Assembly: GCA_018692315.1 (NCBI GenBank)
Contig: JABHKC010000016.1
Coordinates: 1-62,334 of the forward strand
Direction of reading: 5' to 3'
Source of the DNA: Bacteroidota bacterium
GTDB lineage: Bacteria; Bacteroidota; Bacteroidia; Bacteroidales; JABHKC01
Length of the DNA stretch: 62,334 bases
The stretch's first letter is position 1. Each line of letters opens with the position of its first letter. The translations under genes and the position numbers were made by a program. The notes under the pieces are model-generated. The model was not told the DNA's origin, did not search any database, and saw nothing but the letters and a program-made list of their open reading frames with translations. Below are positions 8,072 to 17,534 of the stretch, piece by piece.

Positions 8072-9211
8072 ATGATAAAACTTTTAACAATAATAGGAGC
8101 AAGGCCACAAATAATTAAAGCTTCTGCTTTGAGCAGAAAAATTAAAAGCAATTTTTCAGATAAAATCGAAGAAATAATACTTCATACAGGACAACATTAC
8201 GACAAAAATATGTCGTCGGTTTTTTTTGAGGAGCTCCAGATTCCTGAACCAAAGTATAATTTGAGTGTTGGTTCATCATCGCATGGCAAACAAACTGCCG
8301 AAATGATTAGTGGAATTGAGGAAATTATTTTTAATGAAAAACCCAATTTTATAATTCTATATGGCGATACAAATTCTACGCTCGCCGGCGGAATTGCAGG
8401 ATCGAAACTTCATATTCCGATAGTTCATATCGAAGCTGGTTTGCGATCTTTCAACAAGTCTATGCCCGAAGAAATAAATAGAATTACTTGCGATCATTGC
8501 TCAACATTTCTTTTTTCTCCTACCAAAGCAGGATTAAAAAATTTGATTCGAGAGGGATTTAACGAAAACAACCCTCAACCATATTCAATCGACAATCCTG
8601 CAATTTTTCATTGTGGAGATATTATGTACGATAATAGCTTATTTTTCTCGGAAATTGCAAAAAAGAATTCAACAATACTAAAAGACAATCAGCTTGAACC
8701 GGGAAAATTTGCATTGATTACAATACATCGCGATAGTAATACAGACAAAAAAGTAAGGTTAGAAGCAATTTTTAAAGCTTTTATTTCAATTCTTACGAAT
8801 GAAAATATCGATTTTGTTATCCCTTTGCATCCTCGCACACAAAAACTTTTAAAAAGCAATCTTAGCAACCAGACATATAACCAAGTGATTGAACATAAGA
8901 ATATAAAATTAATTCCTCCAGTTTCATTTTTAGATATGATTGAACTTGAACGAAATTCAAAAATTGTAATTACAGATTCAGGAGGAGTTCAAAAAGAAGC
9001 ATTTTTCTTTCAAAAACCTTGTGTTATTCTGCGTCCACAAACCGAATGGGTTGAGTTGGTGGAAAATGAAACAGCAATTATTGCCGATGCCGATATTAAT
9101 AAAATTATTGAAAGTTATAATTTTCTAATTAATAAGAGCGATTTAAATTTTCCTCCAATTTTTGGTGATGGAAATGCTGCCGGTTTCATTTGCAAACAGT
9201 TGATAAAATAA
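8072..9211 (+). CDS. wecB: UDP-N-acetylglucosamine 2-epimerase (non-hydrolysing)
   Basis: A 379-residue protein of the WecB family, which interconverts UDP-GlcNAc and UDP-ManNAc for surface polysaccharide synthesis. Signature segments are 'LLTIIGARPQIIKAS' at the N-terminus, 'ILHTGQHYDKNMS', 'YGDTNSTLAG', 'HIEAGLRSFNKSMPEEINR', 'LITIHRDSN' and 'ITDSGGVQKEAFF'. I start it at ATG 8072 (MIKLLTIIGARPQ), which matches the family's usual N-terminus. An in-frame ATG at 8039 would add 11 residues. The stop is 4 nt before tex, so the two are probably co-transcribed, although their functions are unrelated. Confidence 0.93.
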   Translation: MIKLLTIIGARPQIIKASALSRKIKSNFSDKIEEIILHTGQHYDKNMSSVFFEELQIPEPKYNLSVGSSSHGKQTAEMISGIEEIIFNEKPNFIILYGDTNSTLAGGIAGSKLHIPIVHIEAGLRSFNKSMPEEINRITCDHCSTFLFSPTKAGLKNLIREGFNENNPQPYSIDNPAIFHCGDIMYDNSLFFSEIAKKNSTILKDNQLEPGKFALITIHRDSNTDKKVRLEAIFKAFISILTNENIDFVIPLHPRTQKLLKSNLSNQTYNQVIEHKNIKLIPPVSFLDMIELERNSKIVITDSGGVQKEAFFFQKPCVILRPQTEWVELVENETAIIADADINKIIESYNFLINKSDLNFPPIFGDGNAAGFICKQLIK

Positions 9212-9215
9212 AAAA

Positions 9216-11360
9216 ATGATAGAAAAGTATTTTCAAGAAATTTCAAAAGTCCTAAATGTACATGAATCCTGCGTAAAGAACACTTATAATTTATTGAAAG
9301 ATGGAGCAAGTGTTCCCTTCATTTCTCGATATAGAAAGGAAAAAACCGGTGGATTGGATGAAGTGCAGATTCTTGACATCAAAAATTTATTGGCAGATTT
9401 TGAGAAATTGATTGAGAGAAAAAAAAGCATTTTAAGTACAATTGAAAGTCAGGGAAAACTTACTGAAAAATTAAAAATTGAGATTGAACATTGTAAAAGT
9501 TTGAACGAACTTGAAGATATTTATTTGCCATTTAAACCTAAGCGGAAAACCCGTGCCACAGTGGCTAAAGAAAATGGACTCGAACCGCTTGCAAAAATAA
9601 TTATTAGTCAAAATAAAAAGAGTTTAAGTTTTTCATTAGATAAATATAAAACCGAAAAATTTGGCACAAAAGAAAAAATTGTAGCAGGAGCCTGTGATAT
9701 TATTGCCGAATGGATTAGTGAAAATCAACGAACAAGAAATATTGTAAGGAATCATTTTGCTCGGTCTGCTTCAATTTTTTCTAAAGTAAAAAAAGGAAAA
9801 GATGAGGAAGGAATAAAATATAAAGATTATTTCGATTTTGAGGAAAAGTTGGCAAACTGTCCATCTCACAGATTTCTTGCTATTTTTCGAGCTGAAAAAG
9901 AAGAAATCTTAAAAGTTGTAATCAAACCAAATGATCAAGAAATTATCGAACAACTTTCAAATTATTATGTAAATGATGACATATCAACAAATGAGTCTTC
10001 TAAGCAAGTTGCTATTGCTGTAAAAGATGCCTATAAACGCTTGATTTTTCCAACAATTGAAACTGAGTTTCGAAATCAATCGAAGAAAAATGCTGATGAA
10101 CAAGCAATTTCCGTTTTCGCAACAAATTTGAAGCAATTACTTTTAAATTCTCCATTAGGGCAAAAAAGAATATTAGCAATAGATCCGGGATACAGAAGTG
10201 GTTGCAAAATTGTATGTCTCAATGAACAAGGAAATCTATTACATAACGAGACAATTTATCCTCACAATCCTCAAAATGATACAAAAAAATCTGCCAAAAA
10301 AATTGCTTCATTGGTGAATTCATGCAAAATAGATGCTATTGCAATAGGAAATGGAACCGCCAGTCGTGAAACCGAATTTTTCGTAAAAAAACTTCGATTA
10401 GATAGAGAAGTTCGGGTTTATGTTGTTAGCGAAGATGGTGCTTCGGTTTATTCTGCGTCAAAAATTGCCAGAGAGGAGTTTCCTCAGTTCGATGTAACTG
10501 TGCGTGGTGCAATTTCTATTGGACGAAGACTTATGGATCCTTTGGCAGAACTGGTAAAAATTGAACCCAAAGCCATCGGTATTGGTCAGTATCAGCACGA
10601 TGTAGATCAAAAACAACTTCAGGAAAGCTTGCAACATGTAACTGAAAGTGTTGTAAATTCAGTAGGTGTAAATTTGAATACTGCGAGTAAGCATTTGTTA
10701 AAGTTTGTTTCTGGCTTGTCAGAGAATATTGCGGAAAACATTGTGTCTTACCGAAAAAAGTATGGAGAGTTTCATTCTCGTGAAGAGCTAATGAATATTC
10801 CACGATTTGGAACAAAAACTTTTGAGCAATGTGCTGGTTTTTTACGAATCCTAAATGCTGAAAATCAATTAGATAATAGTGCCGTTCATCCGGAAAGCTA
10901 TCATATTGTTGAAAAAATGGCAAAGAATCTTAAATGTAATATTTCCGATTTAATTGAAAATGAAAAAATTAGAGCAAAAATTAAAGCCGAGAAATATGTT
11001 TCTGAGAAAGTTGGATTACCTACAATTTGCGATATTGTCGATGAACTTTCAAAACCCGGGAGAGATCCTCGTTCAATCATTAAAGTTTTCGAATTTGCAA
11101 AAGGAATTTATAATATTACAGACCTAAAAGTTGGCATGATAGTTCCGGGAATAATTAATAATATTACAAAATTTGGTGCATTTGTCGATATCGGAATCAA
11201 ACAAAATGCTTTGATTCATGTGTCAAATCTTGCCGATAAATTTGTGAGCGATCCTGCCGAAATTGTCAGTATTCATCAACATATAAAAGCAAAAATTTTA
11301 GAAATTGACATTGAAAGAGAGAGAATTCAATTGTCCTTGAAAGAGCTTGATTTGGAATAG
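9216..11360 (+). CDS. tex: Tex-family S1 RNA-binding protein
   Basis: A 714-residue protein matching Tex over its full length. It has an N-terminal helical region ('VPFISRYRKEKTGGLDEVQI'), a YqgF/RNase H-like domain ('ILAIDPGYRSGCKIVCLN'), a helix-hairpin-helix pair ('LNTASKHLLKFVSGLSENIA', 'FGTKTFEQCAGFLRI') and a C-terminal S1 domain ('VPGIINNITKFGAFVDIGI'). Tex binds nucleic acid and affects transcription or RNA handling. Length and domain order are normal for the family. It starts 4 nt after wecB. Confidence 0.95.
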   Translation: MIEKYFQEISKVLNVHESCVKNTYNLLKDGASVPFISRYRKEKTGGLDEVQILDIKNLLADFEKLIERKKSILSTIESQGKLTEKLKIEIEHCKSLNELEDIYLPFKPKRKTRATVAKENGLEPLAKIIISQNKKSLSFSLDKYKTEKFGTKEKIVAGACDIIAEWISENQRTRNIVRNHFARSASIFSKVKKGKDEEGIKYKDYFDFEEKLANCPSHRFLAIFRAEKEEILKVVIKPNDQEIIEQLSNYYVNDDISTNESSKQVAIAVKDAYKRLIFPTIETEFRNQSKKNADEQAISVFATNLKQLLLNSPLGQKRILAIDPGYRSGCKIVCLNEQGNLLHNETIYPHNPQNDTKKSAKKIASLVNSCKIDAIAIGNGTASRETEFFVKKLRLDREVRVYVVSEDGASVYSASKIAREEFPQFDVTVRGAISIGRRLMDPLAELVKIEPKAIGIGQYQHDVDQKQLQESLQHVTESVVNSVGVNLNTASKHLLKFVSGLSENIAENIVSYRKKYGEFHSREELMNIPRFGTKTFEQCAGFLRILNAENQLDNSAVHPESYHIVEKMAKNLKCNISDLIENEKIRAKIKAEKYVSEKVGLPTICDIVDELSKPGRDPRSIIKVFEFAKGIYNITDLKVGMIVPGIINNITKFGAFVDIGIKQNALIHVSNLADKFVSDPAEIVSIHQHIKAKILEIDIERERIQLSLKELDLE

Positions 11361-11531
11361 TTTTGGATACCTGATTTAAAGAGATAGTTTTGGAAATATG
11401 CAAATGTTTCACCAAGAATAATAGATTCCTTTTCATTTCATACATTGTTCTTAATCTACCACATTAAAATCTTGACGGATAGAAAAAATCTAAAAAAAAC
11501 AAGTTCTTTTATTACATTCAATAGTTTTCTT

Positions 11532-11539
11532 TACATTTG
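11532..11539 (+). promoter_or_regulatory. Bacteroidota -7 element (TACATTTG) upstream of efp
   Basis: An exact TAnnTTTG match 25 nt before the efp ATG. No convincing -33 TTTG is seen. An AGGAG at 11557-11561 lies close to the start codon. Confidence 0.5.
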
Positions 11540-11564
11540 TATTTTATTCAAAAAATAGGAGTTT

Positions 11565-12131
11565 ATGGCAAGTACATCAGATTTTAAAAATGGTTTATGT
11601 ATCGAATTTAATAAAAATCTTTATACAATTGTGCAGTTTCAGCACGTAAAACCTGGTAAAGGACCTGCATTTGTAAGAACTAAACTAAAAAGTTTGATTA
11701 CAGGGAGAGTAATTGAAAACACATTTTCGGCAGGAGTGAAAATTAATGTTGCACGCATTGAAAGAAGAAAATATCAATTTCTCTATAAAGACGATATGGG
11801 TCTGAATTTAATGCACACAGAAACCTACGAACAGATTATAATACAAGAAACTATGATTGAAAAACCTGAACTTTTTAAGGAAGGAACAGAAGTTGAGGTT
11901 GTTTTTCATGCTGATACAGAAACTCCACTAACTTGCGAATTGCCTCCGTTTGTAATTATGGATGTAACATATACAGAGCCCGGAGTAAAAGGTGATACAT
12001 CTTCATCAACTGCACTGAAACCGGCAACTCTTGATACAGGAGCAATTATCAATGTACCTTTGTTTGTGAACGAGGGCGATAAAATAAAAATTGATACAAG
12101 AACCGGACAGTATGTCGAGAGAGTAAAATAA
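11565..12131 (+). CDS. efp: Elongation factor P
   Basis: A 188-residue protein of standard EF-P length. EF-P binds the ribosome between the P and E sites and relieves stalling at polyproline stretches. The N-terminal KOW-like domain carries the conserved loop 'HVKPGKGPAF' with K32 at the usually modified tip. The two OB-type domains follow, and the C-terminus has the family signature 'LDTGAIINVPLFVNEGDKIKIDTRTGQYVERV'-like pattern (seen in 'VPLFVNEGDKIKIDTRTG'). I see no EpmA, EarP or YmfI modification gene nearby, so the modification type is not predictable here. Confidence 0.97.
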   Translation: MASTSDFKNGLCIEFNKNLYTIVQFQHVKPGKGPAFVRTKLKSLITGRVIENTFSAGVKINVARIERRKYQFLYKDDMGLNLMHTETYEQIIIQETMIEKPELFKEGTEVEVVFHADTETPLTCELPPFVIMDVTYTEPGVKGDTSSSTALKPATLDTGAIINVPLFVNEGDKIKIDTRTGQYVERVK

Positions 12132-12269
12132 TTGATTAATTCCTGTGATTTTGGCTTACGTTGCAATTTATAATATTTCAGCAATTGTAGGATAGCCTGA
12201 ATCTTTTGAAATATTTCATTATTTTAGGAATTAATTTAAAAAATTTGTAGCTATATTTTCTAAAACACT

Positions 12270-13496
12270 ATGGCAAGGGGAAAAAGCAAAAGACTTGAAT
12301 TTTCAAATTTTAAATTAAATTATCTATTAGATATTACTCGCGCCATTAATGAAAATTATACGGTAGATGAGCTTTTGGTAAGATTTGAAAAACTTTTAAT
12401 AGAAGAATTGAACATCGGGAAAGTTTTGCTGTATAAAAAAACCAAAAAATGGGAGCAATTTATAGTTTCAGGTATCGACGAGACAAGTATTGAAAATATT
12501 GATGTAGAAAAAGATATATGCCGCTTTAAAAAAATGACAAGATGTAGTTTGTCAAGTGACAAAAAACTACGACAATTCGATTTGATTATTCCGGTGTCGC
12601 ATAAAGAGCAGATTTTAGCCTATGTTTTGATTGGCGATAAAGAGCTGGAAGAGAAGGGAGTAAGTCCAACAATAAAGCATCAGAATTTTATTGATACTAT
12701 TGCAAACATCATTATCGTTGCAATAGAAAACAAACGATTAGCCAAAGAAAATGTCGATCAGCTCAAAATTAGGCAAGAATTTCTGCTGGCATCGAAAATG
12801 CAATCAATGCTAATTCCTGATAGTAATTCCCTTCCAAAAAATGAAAAAATAAATACTGCATCCTTCTATTTGCCACATTTTGAGGTGGGCGGTGATTATT
12901 ACGATTTCATAGAACTAAACCAAAATGAAATAGGTTTTTGCATTGCCGATGTTTCTGGGAAAGGTATTTCAGCAGCAATATTAATGTCTAATTTTCAGGC
13001 AACATTAAGAGCACTATTTACAGATGAAATAAAACTGCCAGATTTGATTGTCAAATTAAACAAAACAGTTCTCGATAATGCCAAGGGAGAAAAGTTTCTT
13101 ACACTTTTTATTGCAAAATATAACTATCAAACAAGAGAACTTGAGTATATTAATGCAGCGCACAATCCCCCACTTCTCTACGAAGTGGCAAATAAAAAAA
13201 TGAAATATCTCACCAAGGGCTCAGTTGGGATTGGAATGCTCGATGAAATTCCCAAAATCTCGGTAGGAAATGAAATAATTCAATCAGAAACAAAATTATT
13301 GTGTTTCACTGACGGATTGGTTGAAATGGAATATCATAATGATATTGAGTTTGAAGCAGATCAGCTTGAAGAATACTTTGAAAAAGACCTGAACATTAAA
13401 AAAACGATTGAAAATATCATAAAAAAGCTTAATATACGTCAAAGACAGGAAACAATTTTCGATGACATTTCAATTATCGGAGTTGAATTTTTTTAG
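12270..13496 (+). CDS. SpoIIE/RsbU-type PP2C phosphatase with GAF-like domain
   Basis: A 408-residue cytoplasmic protein. Residues about 15-160 look like a GAF sensor domain, followed by a short helical linker and a PP2C-SIG phosphatase domain (about 185-405). The metal-binding aspartates sit in 'FEVGGDYYDF', 'CIADVSGKGISAAILMSN' and 'LCFTDGLVEM'. RsbU-type enzymes dephosphorylate anti-sigma antagonist proteins in partner-switching pathways. No STAS antagonist or HPK-type anti-sigma gene is adjacent, so its target is elsewhere. The ECF systems in this window do not obviously use this mechanism. Confidence 0.88.
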   Translation: MARGKSKRLEFSNFKLNYLLDITRAINENYTVDELLVRFEKLLIEELNIGKVLLYKKTKKWEQFIVSGIDETSIENIDVEKDICRFKKMTRCSLSSDKKLRQFDLIIPVSHKEQILAYVLIGDKELEEKGVSPTIKHQNFIDTIANIIIVAIENKRLAKENVDQLKIRQEFLLASKMQSMLIPDSNSLPKNEKINTASFYLPHFEVGGDYYDFIELNQNEIGFCIADVSGKGISAAILMSNFQATLRALFTDEIKLPDLIVKLNKTVLDNAKGEKFLTLFIAKYNYQTRELEYINAAHNPPLLYEVANKKMKYLTKGSVGIGMLDEIPKISVGNEIIQSETKLLCFTDGLVEMEYHNDIEFEADQLEEYFEKDLNIKKTIENIIKKLNIRQRQETIFDDISIIGVEFF

Positions 13497-13669
13497 TGCG
13501 AAGCTTGTCAAATTTCCTTTTCAAAGGATTCCTAAAACTTATACTATTAATATATTTGATATTCTTAATAATGATGTTTTATCTATTAGAATTTATTGAA
13601 CCAAACAATTTTTAAAGGAGAATCTACAATAAAATTAATGTAATTTCATTTATTAAATAAATATTTTGC

Positions 13670-16144
13670 ATGAAAAACATTAATACAAATATTTATTTTC
13701 TTCACTTATTATTGGTAATTGTTGTTTTTTTATTTTCAAATAATATATTTTCGCAATACACCAAAATCAGAGGGCATATAATCGATTCGAAAACAAAAGA
13801 ACCAATTCCTTTTGTAAATATAACTTTTCAAAACACCAGAATCGGTACAATTTCAGATTTTGAAGGAAGCTTCTTTTTAGAAACTAAAACTCCCACAGAT
13901 ACAGTTGTTTTTTCATACATTGGATATATATCGCAAAAATATTTTGTTCAAAAATTTAAGCTTTCAACTATAGATATTGAGTTAGTTCCTGAGAATATAC
14001 TGATAGATGAAATTGTTGTAATGTCCGGCGAAAATCCAGCATTTGCAATTCTTAATAAAATCTACGAAAACAATAAAAATAATAATTCAAACGATTATGA
14101 TTTTTACAATTGCGAAATTTACAATAAAACTGAGCTCGATGTATATAATTACGACGAAGAATTAAAAAATAAAAAAGCATTCAAGCAATTTCAATTCATT
14201 TTCGATTATGTCGATACATCCGTAATCTCCGGGAAATCATATTTGCCAGTTTTGATTTCTGAAAGCATGTCGGATTTTTATTACAGAAAAAGCCCTAAAA
14301 AGGAATTAGAAATTGTAAAAGCAAGTAAGATTTCAGGAATTGAAAATCAGAGTTTATCTCAATTTACCGGTCAAATGTATCAGGATTTTAATTTTTATGA
14401 AAACCATATAACAATTTTTGACCAACCATTTGTAAGTCCTATAGCAAAATTTGGAAAACTTTATTATCGATATTATCTTATCGACAGTGCGTTTATTGAT
14501 AGTTTTTGGTGCTATCAAATTTCATTTAAACCCAAACGAAAACAAGAATTTACTTTCACTGGCGATTTTTGGGTGAACGATACTACTTTTGCAATAAAAA
14601 AATACAAAATCAGAATTGCTCAGGATGTAAATATAAATTTCATGAACGATTTTGTCGATGAGTCTGAGTATAAAAAAGTTGGAGGAAAATGGTTTTTAGA
14701 TAGAACAAAATTGTATATAGATTTTAACATTGCTGAACGGACTACAGGATTTCTCGGTAAAAAAACTACTTCATATAGAAATTATCAAATTGGAGAATTG
14801 AAAAATTCTGAGATATATTCCAACATGTCGGAGGTAGTAGTTGAAGACCAGGCATTCAAAAAGTCTAATGAATTTTGGGAAAATTCGAGGCACGAAAAGC
14901 TATCAATGAAAGAAAAAAAGGTATATCAGATGGTTGATTCTATAAAAAATGTTCCTCTATTTAATACCATAGTAGATTTTATAACAACTTTTGTAACAGG
15001 ATATTACGTTAAGAATAATTTTGAATTTGGACCATATTATACATTTCTTAGTTTCAACGAAATTGAAGGTGTTAGGTTTAAACTTGGTGGTAGAACCAGC
15101 AATAAATTCAGTACAAAACTGATGTTAGATGGCCATATTGCTTATAGTACTGAAGATGAAATAAATATTGGAAAGTTGAAATATGGACTTGGAGCTCAAT
15201 ATATGTTTTCGAAAAATCCACGACAAACTCTTAGGATTCATTATCAGGACGATGTTGAACAACTTGGCAAAAGCCAAAATGCTTTTTTGGACGATAATAT
15301 TTTGTCTTCAATTTTGCAACGAAATCCTAATTATAAACTTACAAATACTCAGACATTTACATCGTTTTACGAAAAAGAATGGTTTCAGGGATTTTCAAAT
15401 ACTTTAACTTTCACTTATAAGAAAATGTATCCGAGCGATAGCATTCCATTAGTTCAAAATTCGATAGAATACATAAGTTTAATTAGTTCTGAATTGAAGT
15501 TCAATACAAGATTTGCCTATAAAGAACGCTTCGTTTATGGAGAGTTTGAAAGGGTAAGTATGGGTTCACTCTATCCTGTCGTAAATTTGAACCTCTCATA
15601 CGGAATTAACAATCTGTTTAAAAGCGATTTCGAGTATTTAAAAGTTGATTTAAACTATTATCATTGGTTCAATATCAGTACTTTTGGGTGGTTGAAATAT
15701 ACTGTAGATATGGGAAAAATATTTGGAACTTTACCCTATCCACTTTTGCGACTCCATGAAGGAAACGAAACTTATGCTTTAGACGAGTATGCTTTTAATA
15801 TGATGAATTATTACGAGTTTGTATCAGACCAATATATAAGTTTTTTTGCCGAACATCATTTTATGGGATTGTTTCTGAATAAAATTCCATTATTTAGAAA
15901 GCTAAAACTTAGGGAAGTAATCCATGCAAAAGCTCTTGCCGGCAGTTTGAAATCTGAAAATGTTGATTATTTCGATTTCCCATATTCACTTTCCGGTTTA
16001 AATAATCCATATTTTGAAGCTGGAATAGGTGTCGAAAATATTATTAAATTTATTAGAGTCGATGCAGTATGGCGATTATCGCATCTCGACAAACCAAATG
16101 TTCAGACTTTTGGAATTCGGGCTAAACTTCAAATTTACTTTTAA
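13670..16144 (+). CDS. DUF5686 / carboxypeptidase-like regulatory domain protein
   Basis: An 824-residue protein with a signal peptide ending near 'NNIFSQ'. Residues about 30-110 form a carboxypeptidase-D regulatory-like beta-sandwich ('IRGHIIDSKTKEPIPFVNITFQN', here a shortened motif 'KEPIPFVNITFQN', and 'GTISDFEGSFFL'). The rest matches the DUF5686 layout, with many aromatic alternating strands and a C-terminal beta-barrel-like end ('RAKLQIYF'). Such proteins are predicted to sit in the outer membrane of Bacteroidota; their role is unknown. The flippase gene begins 11 nt downstream, which suggests co-transcription. Confidence 0.8.
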   Translation: MKNINTNIYFLHLLLVIVVFLFSNNIFSQYTKIRGHIIDSKTKEPIPFVNITFQNTRIGTISDFEGSFFLETKTPTDTVVFSYIGYISQKYFVQKFKLSTIDIELVPENILIDEIVVMSGENPAFAILNKIYENNKNNNSNDYDFYNCEIYNKTELDVYNYDEELKNKKAFKQFQFIFDYVDTSVISGKSYLPVLISESMSDFYYRKSPKKELEIVKASKISGIENQSLSQFTGQMYQDFNFYENHITIFDQPFVSPIAKFGKLYYRYYLIDSAFIDSFWCYQISFKPKRKQEFTFTGDFWVNDTTFAIKKYKIRIAQDVNINFMNDFVDESEYKKVGGKWFLDRTKLYIDFNIAERTTGFLGKKTTSYRNYQIGELKNSEIYSNMSEVVVEDQAFKKSNEFWENSRHEKLSMKEKKVYQMVDSIKNVPLFNTIVDFITTFVTGYYVKNNFEFGPYYTFLSFNEIEGVRFKLGGRTSNKFSTKLMLDGHIAYSTEDEINIGKLKYGLGAQYMFSKNPRQTLRIHYQDDVEQLGKSQNAFLDDNILSSILQRNPNYKLTNTQTFTSFYEKEWFQGFSNTLTFTYKKMYPSDSIPLVQNSIEYISLISSELKFNTRFAYKERFVYGEFERVSMGSLYPVVNLNLSYGINNLFKSDFEYLKVDLNYYHWFNISTFGWLKYTVDMGKIFGTLPYPLLRLHEGNETYALDEYAFNMMNYYEFVSDQYISFFAEHHFMGLFLNKIPLFRKLKLREVIHAKALAGSLKSENVDYFDFPYSLSGLNNPYFEAGIGVENIIKFIRVDAVWRLSHLDKPNVQTFGIRAKLQIYF

Positions 16145-16155
16145 TAGTAGAATTT

Positions 16156-17439
16156 ATGCAGGACTTTATTAAAAAACATTTTGGAAATGAATTTGTCAAA
16201 AATGTATTGACCCTATTTTCAGGTTCATTTCTTGCACAACTCATACCATTATTAATTCTCCCTGTTTTAACCAGACTATATTCTACTGAGGTTTTCGCAA
16301 TTTTTTTTATTTATTCATCTATTGTAATGGTTTTATCCGTTTTGTCAACTTTGCAGATGGAGCTTGCAATAGTTTTACCTTCCAACAGAAAAGATGCAGT
16401 TAATGTTCTGATACTCAGTATAATTATTTCGATTGTGGTTTCTTTGGTTTTGTTAGTTATTATCATTTTCTTTTCAAAGGAAATTTCTATACTTATTGGT
16501 GAAAAGGGTATTGAAAATTGGTTGTTTTTTGTTCCAATAAGCATATTTTTTCTTGGAATTTTTCAATCGTTTAATTATTGGTGTAATAGAGTAAAAGATT
16601 ATAAATCAATTTCATACACAAAAGTATGTAAATCGGTTTCTGCTGCAAGTTCCCAAGTTTCTGCCGGACTTATGCCAACAAACAATTTCGGAATGATTGG
16701 TGGAATGTTAATTGGACAATTTTTTTCGGCAAGTTTCATAACATTTCGAGTTTTGAAAAACGAAAGAAACTTGTTAGCAGATGTTAGTTTTAGTGATATG
16801 CTTAGCTTGGCAAAAAAGTATCGTGATATTCCAAAATTAAATACTTTAATCGGCTTGTTGAATAATTTGTCAAATCATCTTCCAATATTTTTATTGACAA
16901 AATTTTTCGGTAGCCATATCACTCCTCATTTTGGGATGGCTCAGAGAATTGTAGGTACTCCAATGGGAATGCTAAGTCAAAGTATTGGGCAGGTTTTTTA
17001 TCAACAAGCATCAGATATTTACAATAGAGATGGAGATTTGTTCGCTTTTATTAAAAAAGCATACATTAATTTGCTAAAAATATCAATTGTTCCTTTTGGT
17101 ATTGCTATGATATTTGCACCGATTCTTTTCAATTTATTCCTTGGAGAAGGATGGGAAATCTCAGGACAATTTGCACAAATTTTGGTTCCATGGCTCTTTG
17201 TTATGTTCCTGAATTCTCCAATAACATTTGTGATAACCATTTTGAATAAGCAAAAACAAATGTTGGTTTATGATATTTTTCTTATTATATTTAGATTTTT
17301 GGCTTTGTTTTGTGGATATTTTTATTTCGACAGTTTTTTTGTTTCCATAATTCTATTTTCGTTGGTAGGCTTGGGTTTTAATGTTTTTTTAATGTTTTAT
17401 CTGTTTAAAATTTCAAAATCTGTCAATAATGATAGTTGA
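16156..17439 (+). CDS. Polysaccharide flippase (Wzx/MOP superfamily)
   Basis: A 427-residue, very hydrophobic protein with about 11-12 predicted membrane helices. The N-terminus 'VLTLFSGSFLAQLIPLLILPVLTRLYS' type pattern (seen in 'LIPLLILPVLTRLYSTEVF') is the hallmark of oligosaccharide flippases that move lipid-linked glycans across the inner membrane. It follows the DUF5686 gene by 11 nt. wecB, wzz and an O-antigen ligase-like gene lie in the same 15 kb but are interrupted by unrelated genes. This looks like a scattered envelope-glycan set and not one cluster. Confidence 0.88.
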   Translation: MQDFIKKHFGNEFVKNVLTLFSGSFLAQLIPLLILPVLTRLYSTEVFAIFFIYSSIVMVLSVLSTLQMELAIVLPSNRKDAVNVLILSIIISIVVSLVLLVIIIFFSKEISILIGEKGIENWLFFVPISIFFLGIFQSFNYWCNRVKDYKSISYTKVCKSVSAASSQVSAGLMPTNNFGMIGGMLIGQFFSASFITFRVLKNERNLLADVSFSDMLSLAKKYRDIPKLNTLIGLLNNLSNHLPIFLLTKFFGSHITPHFGMAQRIVGTPMGMLSQSIGQVFYQQASDIYNRDGDLFAFIKKAYINLLKISIVPFGIAMIFAPILFNLFLGEGWEISGQFAQILVPWLFVMFLNSPITFVITILNKQKQMLVYDIFLIIFRFLALFCGYFYFDSFFVSIILFSLVGLGFNVFLMFYLFKISKSVNNDS

Positions 17440-17487
17440 ATAGAGATACCAGAAAATCAATTGTAAATTTTTACTGTCAGTTAATAA

Positions 17488-17518
17488 ATTGTTAAACATT
17501 ATTATATCTGTATTTTTG
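17488..17518 (+). promoter_or_regulatory. Promoter (TTG-N19-TATTTTTG) of the sensor kinase
   Basis: TATTTTTG at 17511-17518 with ATTG at 17488-17491 (19-nt spacer) lies 16 nt before the kinase ATG. It is a good -7 and an imperfect -33. Confidence 0.5.
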
Positions 17519-17534
17519 CAAATACTTTCGCAAA

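Noticed and set aside
10531-10923. 130-codon open frame on the minus strand
   Set aside because: It is antisense to the conserved middle of tex; the composition is that of a shadow frame.
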